NCBI RefSeq assembly: GCF_000173075.1
Contig: NZ_ABVL01000042.1
Coordinates: forward strand, 1-35,430
Source of the DNA: Chthoniobacter flavus Ellin428
GTDB taxonomy: Bacteria > Verrucomicrobiota > Verrucomicrobiia > Chthoniobacterales > Chthoniobacteraceae
Length of the DNA: 35,430 nucleotides
Direction: 5' to 3'
Shown here one piece after another: positions 31,360 to 35,430 of this stretch (position 1 is the stretch's first letter; every line of letters starts with the position of its first letter). The notes beneath the pieces were generated by a model, which worked only from the letters and a program-made list of their open reading frames with translations, was not told where the DNA came from and searched no databases. Position numbers and translations under genes: made by a program.

Positions 31360-32361
31360 CTACTTCGTCGCGATGACCGCGCTCGCGGTGGTGGGCAGCA
31401 GCGGATGCAGCGCGAAGCCGTGGAATCCAGCATCGGCGAGCATCTTGCTGTATTCAGCGAAAGTGTAGACGTCGCCTTCGGGTGTGCTGCTGAGCATCAC
31501 CAGACCGAAGCTCGCCGAGCCTGGCGGCGTCACGCGATCCTCATTCGGGATGAAATCCACCACGACCACGCGGCCGCCAGGGCGAAGCGCGGCGTGTACC
31601 CGGCGGAGGAAACGGGTGCAATCGGCGGGGTTGAAGTGGTGCAGGAAATTCGGGACGAGCACGACGTCGTAGTCACTGCCGAGATCCACGGTGAAGGCGT
31701 CGCCGGCGATTTTGCTAAAGCGATTCGCGATGCCGGCGGCTTTGGCATTTTCCGCGGTGATGGCGAGGACCGGTTCCCAATCGAGCGCAGTGAGATGGGC
31801 GCGCGGATTTTGCTGCGCGAAGGCAATGCCGTAGGTGCCATGGCTCGCGGAAATATCGAGGACCTTGGTCTCGCGATCCGCATCGAGCGGGACGAGTGCC
31901 GCGATGCCGCGTGCGGGTCCCACCATCATCGGCCCCATGCACCGCGCAAAGTCGAGCCACATCGGGTGCTCTGGCGTCGTCGATTTCACCTCGGGCGTGC
32001 CGCGGCGAATCGTGGAAGTCAGATCGCGAAAGGCTTCGACCAGCGTCGGCGCGAGGAGGAAATCGGCGGAAGGCCCGAGATACGCGGGTGAATTGCGATC
32101 GAGGAAAGTGGCAGAGTCCAGAGTCAGCGCATAGTGCGAGCCGTCCTTGGTGAGAAAGCCCTGCACGGTGAGATAGTCGCTGAGGATGCGAATCCCACGC
32201 TCGGGACACTCACATCGGGCCGCGATTTCCGCCGCCGTGGACGGTGTCCTGCCGATGGCGGTGAAAAGGCCGAGATCAAGTGCGGCTTTGAGCGCTTCGG
32301 TTTTGTGGAAAGCGTTGATCGTGTCGAAATAGAGCTGGGGTGAGGGAGAAGCGGATGACAT
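31360..32361 (-). CDS. SAM-dependent O-methyltransferase (PF00891-like)
   Basis: The 333-residue protein has an N-terminal dimerisation winged helix (INAFHKTEALKAALDLGLF, PERGIRILSDYLTVQGFLTK, LTLDSATFL). A C-terminal AdoMet fold follows: KVLDISASHGTYGIAFAQQ with Asp after LTALDWEP, DVVLVPNFLHHF, and FLRRVHAALRPGGRVVVVDFIPNE. This resembles plant-type and bacterial polyketide O-methyltransferases. The glycine-rich motif is slightly altered (ISASHGT for the usual VGGGTG). The substrate is unknown. It stands alone between repeat gaps. Confidence 0.88.
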   Translation of the reverse strand: MSSASPSPQLYFDTINAFHKTEALKAALDLGLFTAIGRTPSTAAEIAARCECPERGIRILSDYLTVQGFLTKDGSHYALTLDSATFLDRNSPAYLGPSADFLLAPTLVEAFRDLTSTIRRGTPEVKSTTPEHPMWLDFARCMGPMMVGPARGIAALVPLDADRETKVLDISASHGTYGIAFAQQNPRAHLTALDWEPVLAITAENAKAAGIANRFSKIAGDAFTVDLGSDYDVVLVPNFLHHFNPADCTRFLRRVHAALRPGGRVVVVDFIPNEDRVTPPGSASFGLVMLSSTPEGDVYTFAEYSKMLADAGFHGFALHPLLPTTASAVIATK

Positions 32362-32483
32362 GTGGGTCGGATGGGAGCGAGGTTCGATGGGTGCAGCGGC
32401 GATGTTGATCGATGGATGAAGAGATACAATCGAATCCTTGCCGGAGCGACGCGCTCCACATCCGTTTAGCTTGCGTTGATTTT

Positions 32484-32750
32484 AGCCCGGAGGGCTGATG
32501 GAGCGTAGCCTGCTCGCCCGCCGGCCAACCACCTCTATTCTCCTCCGCCGCCTCGGGGGTCAGCGAGTCTGCGAGCGCCACCCCCGGATCACATTGCAAA
32601 AAACGGATGCACCCCGGAGGTGGTGCTGAAATTTCTTGCTGGCGAAAGATTCCGCCACCCCTCCGGGGTGGGACCGTGGAAGGCGGGTGTCCGGGGGTGG
32701 CGCTCGCAGACTCGCTTACTCCCGGCTACGGTCCGACAGCCCTCCGGGCT
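32484..32750. repeat. GC-rich palindromic repeat, copy with AGCCC tags
   Basis: Begins with AGCCCGGAGGGCT (32484-32496) and ends with AGCCCTCCGGGCT (32738-32750). Inside are the GTAGCC-TGCTCGCC and CCGCCTCGGGG blocks and an inner pair CACCCCGGAGGTGG / CCACCCCTCCGGGGTGG. It has no TAAGCATTACCC ends, unlike the relative at 23923-24348, and lies 25 bp before the next element. Confidence 0.75.
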
Positions 32751-32775
32751 GAGATTGGCCCGCGCCAAATGGATT

Positions 32776-32926
32776 TAAGCATTACCCACAACTTTTTGAA
32801 GGTTCCGGAAAGAGAAGAAGTACCCGCGAATTACGCAGATAACGCGAATGAGGGATGACCCCATTCGCGTCATTCGGGTGATTCGCGGGCTTCTCTCCTG
32901 TCTTCTTGAGATATGGGTAATGCTTA
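32776..32926. repeat. TIR-bounded element with CGCGAAT core, 151 bp
   Basis: Left end TAAGCATTACCCACAACTTTTTG (from 32776), core palindrome at 32823-32889, right end GAGATATGGGTAATGCTTA (to 32926). It lies downstream of the sigma-factor gene on the opposite side from the O-methyltransferase start. The rest of 32362-32954 holds the GC-rich repeat and no gene. Confidence 0.8.
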
Positions 32927-32954
32927 GGGGACGGCATCGCTACAGTTCGGCGAA

Positions 32955-34394
32955 TCAGGTGCTGAGCCCCTGCAATTGCCGGCGGCGTTCCGGATGACGC
33001 ATCTTGCGCAAGGCCTTCGCTTCGATCTGGCGGACGCGTTCGCGGGTCACTTTGAAGTGGCGTCCGATTTCCTCGAGCGTGCGTTCGCGGCCATCGATGA
33101 GGCCGAACCGCTGTTCGAGAATTTCGCGTTCGCGTTCCGTGAGGGTGTGCAGCACCGCGTTGATCTTCTCACGGAGCATGGCTACGGCGGCCTGCTTGCT
33201 GGGATCTTCGACGCTGTGATCCTCGATGAAGTCGCCGAGGCGCGAGCCACCTTCCTCACCCACCGGGGTGTGAATGGAGATCGGCTCCTCCGCCATTTTG
33301 AGCAGGGCCCGCACGCGTCTCAGCGGGAGATGCAGTTCACCGGCCAGATCTTCCGCCGTGGGATCACGTCCGGATTCCTGGGTCATCTGCCGTTGCACCC
33401 GGATGAGCTTGGCCAGCAGATCGATCATGTGCGTCGGGATGCGGATGGTGCGCGCCTGGTTGGCGATACTGCGGCTGATGGCCTGGCGGATCCACCACGT
33501 AGCACAGGTGGCGAACTTGTAACCGCGCCGGTATTCGAAACGCTCCACCGCACGCATGAGCCCGATGTTTCCTTCCTGGATGAGGTCGAGGAAAGGCTGC
33601 CCACGGTTTTGGTATTCGCGCGCAATCGAGACCACCAGGCGTAGATTGCACTCCACCATCTCGGTGCGCGCCTCGAGCGCCTTGCGTTGCCAGCGTTTCA
33701 TCTCCTGGAGTTCGACGTTCAATTCACTCGGGTTCAGCCACATCTCCGCCTGAAGGTTTCGCATCACCTGCTCGTCCGTCACGGTGGTGGTTCGGCAAAC
33801 TTCCTCCGCGGTTTTCGCGGATGCTTCGAACGCGCTCATCTTGAAGAAAAACTTCGGATAGAGCGCGGCGAGCTTCTGCCGGACCTGCAGAAAGGCCTGG
33901 GCAAATTGCGCGGCTTCCGGGTGACCTCGGTGAGTGAGATAGTCGGCGTAATGCTGATCGCAGAGGGTCGCGGTCTTCTCGAAACGCGCGGCGAGTTTGG
34001 CCAGCACTCCGAGATAGCGCTCCCGGCGTTCGAGCTTGGCCGTGGCCACCACGTGATCGAGACGTTCCTCCCTCGCGAGGAGCCGGCGGACCAACTGAAG
34101 ATGAGCGTGGGCCGTGGAACCGAAGCGATAAAGATGCTGGCGGATTTGCTCCTCCGCGGCTTCCACCCGCCGACAGATATCGGCTTCCTGTTCGCGGCTG
34201 AGCAAGCGGTGCGGAGTCTGCCGCAGATAGAGCCGCAGGTGATCTTCCATGCCACCGGAAGTGCTGGGCCGCCGGATCTCATCCTCGCCTTGCTCCGGCT
34301 GCCGACGCGAAATGCGATCGGGTTCTGCGGAGCTTTCGGTTTTGGTGATCGCGGAGGGCTGCGTGCAGGGGTTTTTGCGTTCGGCTTGGGGCAT
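32955..34394 (-). CDS. RpoD-family (sigma-70) sigma factor
   Basis: The 479-residue protein has a disordered N-terminus (about 1-48) and region 1.2 (MEDHLRLYLRQTPHRLLSREQE). A lineage-specific helical insert follows, then region 2 (NLRLVVSIAREYQNRGQPFLDLIQEGNIGLMRAVERFEYRRGYKFATCATWWIRQAI). Region 3 contains IPTHMIDLLAKL, and region 4 contains LTEREREILEQRFGL and LEEIGRHFKVTRERVRQIEAKALRKMRHP. Region 1.1 seems absent, as in alternative group-2 sigma factors, so it need not be the housekeeping sigma. A promoter lies in the 234-bp gap before the next gene, not precisely located. Confidence 0.93.
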   Translation of the reverse strand: MPQAERKNPCTQPSAITKTESSAEPDRISRRQPEQGEDEIRRPSTSGGMEDHLRLYLRQTPHRLLSREQEADICRRVEAAEEQIRQHLYRFGSTAHAHLQLVRRLLAREERLDHVVATAKLERRERYLGVLAKLAARFEKTATLCDQHYADYLTHRGHPEAAQFAQAFLQVRQKLAALYPKFFFKMSAFEASAKTAEEVCRTTTVTDEQVMRNLQAEMWLNPSELNVELQEMKRWQRKALEARTEMVECNLRLVVSIAREYQNRGQPFLDLIQEGNIGLMRAVERFEYRRGYKFATCATWWIRQAISRSIANQARTIRIPTHMIDLLAKLIRVQRQMTQESGRDPTAEDLAGELHLPLRRVRALLKMAEEPISIHTPVGEEGGSRLGDFIEDHSVEDPSKQAAVAMLREKINAVLHTLTEREREILEQRFGLIDGRERTLEEIGRHFKVTRERVRQIEAKALRKMRHPERRRQLQGLST

Positions 34395-34628
34395 GTCGAC
34401 AACGGCGAAAACGGATGGGTTTTGCGTGGTTGGAACGATGGAGGAAAGCAGTCACATCCATGTGCCCGAGGGGTGAAGATCGTGTGACGATTTGAACGCC
34501 GTCGATACCTGCAGCCAATCCATCGCGGCGGGGTGAAAAATCCGTGTAACTCCGAACGAATAACCCAGGCTGTCACAGAAACGTCACTTGCCTCCATCCG
34601 TCTTTCCGGCTAGGGCCGCCCCTCCACG

Positions 34629-35315
34629 ATGCGTCGACTCGGACAAATTTGCTCAATCCTTAGCTGGCTTACTGCGCTGGGCCTGTTCGTCGTTGCGGTG
34701 TTGCCCGTGCGGGGGGATTCCGCGCAGGGAGGGATTCCCACGGCAAATCCGAAATCCCGTTACGAGTCGTTGCGAGCGAAGAGCCCCTTTGCGCTGGCCA
34801 CGGCGACGGCACCGGCGGTTGCTCCGCAGACCACATTCGCCGCCAATTGGTTCGTGAGTGGTGTAGGTCGCATCGGCGAGGCGTATTTTGTGAGCATCAA
34901 GAGCCGCGATAAATCGAAGGAGTTCACTCTTTTCAGCGGTGAAACGGATAGCGACGCCGGTGTATCGCTGGTCAGTGTCGATTGGTCCGAGGCGATCGGT
35001 CAGAGTACCGTCGTTATTAAGAAGGGGACAGAGACGGCGAAGTTGGAGTTCAACGAAGCCGAGGTGCGAGCCGCGCCGGCCATCCCGACTCTGGCCTCCG
35101 CGACAGGTGCACCACCACCGGCGACGATGATGGCCAAAAATGCCGCGATGGGGCTGCCGCGAGGCGCGCCTGAATTGAGTGGAATCGTCCGCAATGCCAA
35201 TCCTTCGCAGATCCGGCCAGCGGTCACTCCTCCACCGGGCAATGGCCCGGCGCGCGTTCCGTGGGACGCGGGCGCGATGGTCCGCCGCCGTCCGGGGACG
35301 GTCCCCGCCCGCTAA
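34629..35315 (+). CDS. Exported hypothetical protein
   Basis: The 228-residue protein has a signal sequence (residues about 5-29: LGQICSILSWLTALGLFVVAVLPVRG) and then a beta-rich domain (NWFVSGVGRIGEAYFVSIKSRDK, FTLFSGETDSD, SVDWSEAIGQSTVVIKKGTETAKLEFNEAEV). A low-complexity tail of A, P, G, R and M follows (about residues 150-228). The central part resembles the small beta domains of secretion-system or pilus assembly proteins of PilP/GspC type. That is only a resemblance. It is divergent from the sigma factor. Confidence 0.65.
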   Translation: MRRLGQICSILSWLTALGLFVVAVLPVRGDSAQGGIPTANPKSRYESLRAKSPFALATATAPAVAPQTTFAANWFVSGVGRIGEAYFVSIKSRDKSKEFTLFSGETDSDAGVSLVSVDWSEAIGQSTVVIKKGTETAKLEFNEAEVRAAPAIPTLASATGAPPPATMMAKNAAMGLPRGAPELSGIVRNANPSQIRPAVTPPPGNGPARVPWDAGAMVRRRPGTVPAR

Positions 35316-35358
35316 ACGCAAGGTTGGGCGGGTTCATGGTGTAATCCAATGGCTCATC

Positions 35359-35430
35359 TAAGCGTTACCCACATCTTTTTGTCGGTTGAGGGACAGCGGG
35401 AATTCGGCTGCGGCTCACTGGGAGGGGCGA
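35359..35430. repeat. Left end of a TIR-bounded element, cut by the window edge
   Basis: TAAGCGTTACCCACATCTTTTTG followed by GTCGG, GGGACAGCG and CACTGGGAGGGGCGA matches the first about 72 bases of the element at 22470-22687, so the two share the same core. The right end lies outside the window. Confidence 0.75.

Noticed and set aside
30568..31376. Several long open frames across the 30.6-31.3 kb gap
   Set aside because: They translate dispersed repeats that recur at 4.1 kb and change frame between copies, so they are not conserved coding sequence.
1..35430. tRNA or rRNA genes and a tRNA-borne attachment site
   Set aside because: No cloverleaf with a GTTCRANNC-type T-loop or rRNA signature was recognised by eye next to the island edges; a covariance-model search would be decisive.

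Overview
The window looks like a chromosomal segment of a free-living, GC-rich bacterium, most likely a soil-type Verrucomicrobiota (Chthoniobacterales-like). The basis is indirect: about 60% GC, an opgG/opgH glucan operon, a secreted carbohydrate-binding-like protein, a cluster of SRPBCC/VOC/YCII genes, and intergenic gaps packed with imperfect palindromic repeats. No rRNA or tRNA gene and no CRISPR array was seen, so the taxonomy is inference.

Layout. 1-4340: repeat-rich DNA with a MITE-like element (1507-1724), a few small hypothetical or membrane genes and a ribbon-helix-helix protein. 4508-8190: a compact same-strand run with 4-bp overlaps, ending in a phage-type replication initiator and a DnaC-like AAA+ helicase loader. 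Four 15-bp tandem repeats inside the initiator gene resemble a lambda-type internal origin. 8144-12631: a cargo segment bracketed by a 53-bp direct repeat (52/53 identical) that duplicates the 3' end of the loader gene. It holds a LexA-like self-cleaving repressor with a perfect operator across its own start codon, an N6-adenine DNA methyltransferase interrupted by an apparent +1 frameshift, and an HNH endonuclease. No integrase or virion gene is present. An IS5-type transposase remnant (12744-12915) lies at the right edge.

12912-19405: an AI-2E-family permease with a long soluble tail, a small membrane protein, and a minus-strand operon opgG - unknown membrane-anchored gene - opgH, followed by a broken FAD amine-oxidase fragment. 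19673-23856: a secreted HSL-type hydrolase lacking its nucleophilic serine, a DJ-1/PfpI protein, a divergent PanB-like protein, a secreted CBM-like protein and a membrane protein. 24366-28343: a frameshifted lipoprotein, an ArsR regulator with three SRPBCC (AHSA1-type) genes, a divergent VOC-YCII pair, and another VOC gene. 28838-30619: a UdgX-like uracil-DNA glycosylase, a small basic protein, a cupin and a VOC protein. 31360-35315: an O-methyltransferase, an RpoD-family sigma factor and an exported hypothetical protein.

The most unusual feature at the scale of the window is a family of intergenic elements bounded by TAAGCATTACCCACA-type inverted ends (22470-22687, 23923-24348, 28476-28626, 32776-32926, a right half at 19591-19612 and a left end at 35359). 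These ends enclose different, apparently interchangeable palindromic cores. The same cores also occur without the ends elsewhere in the window.
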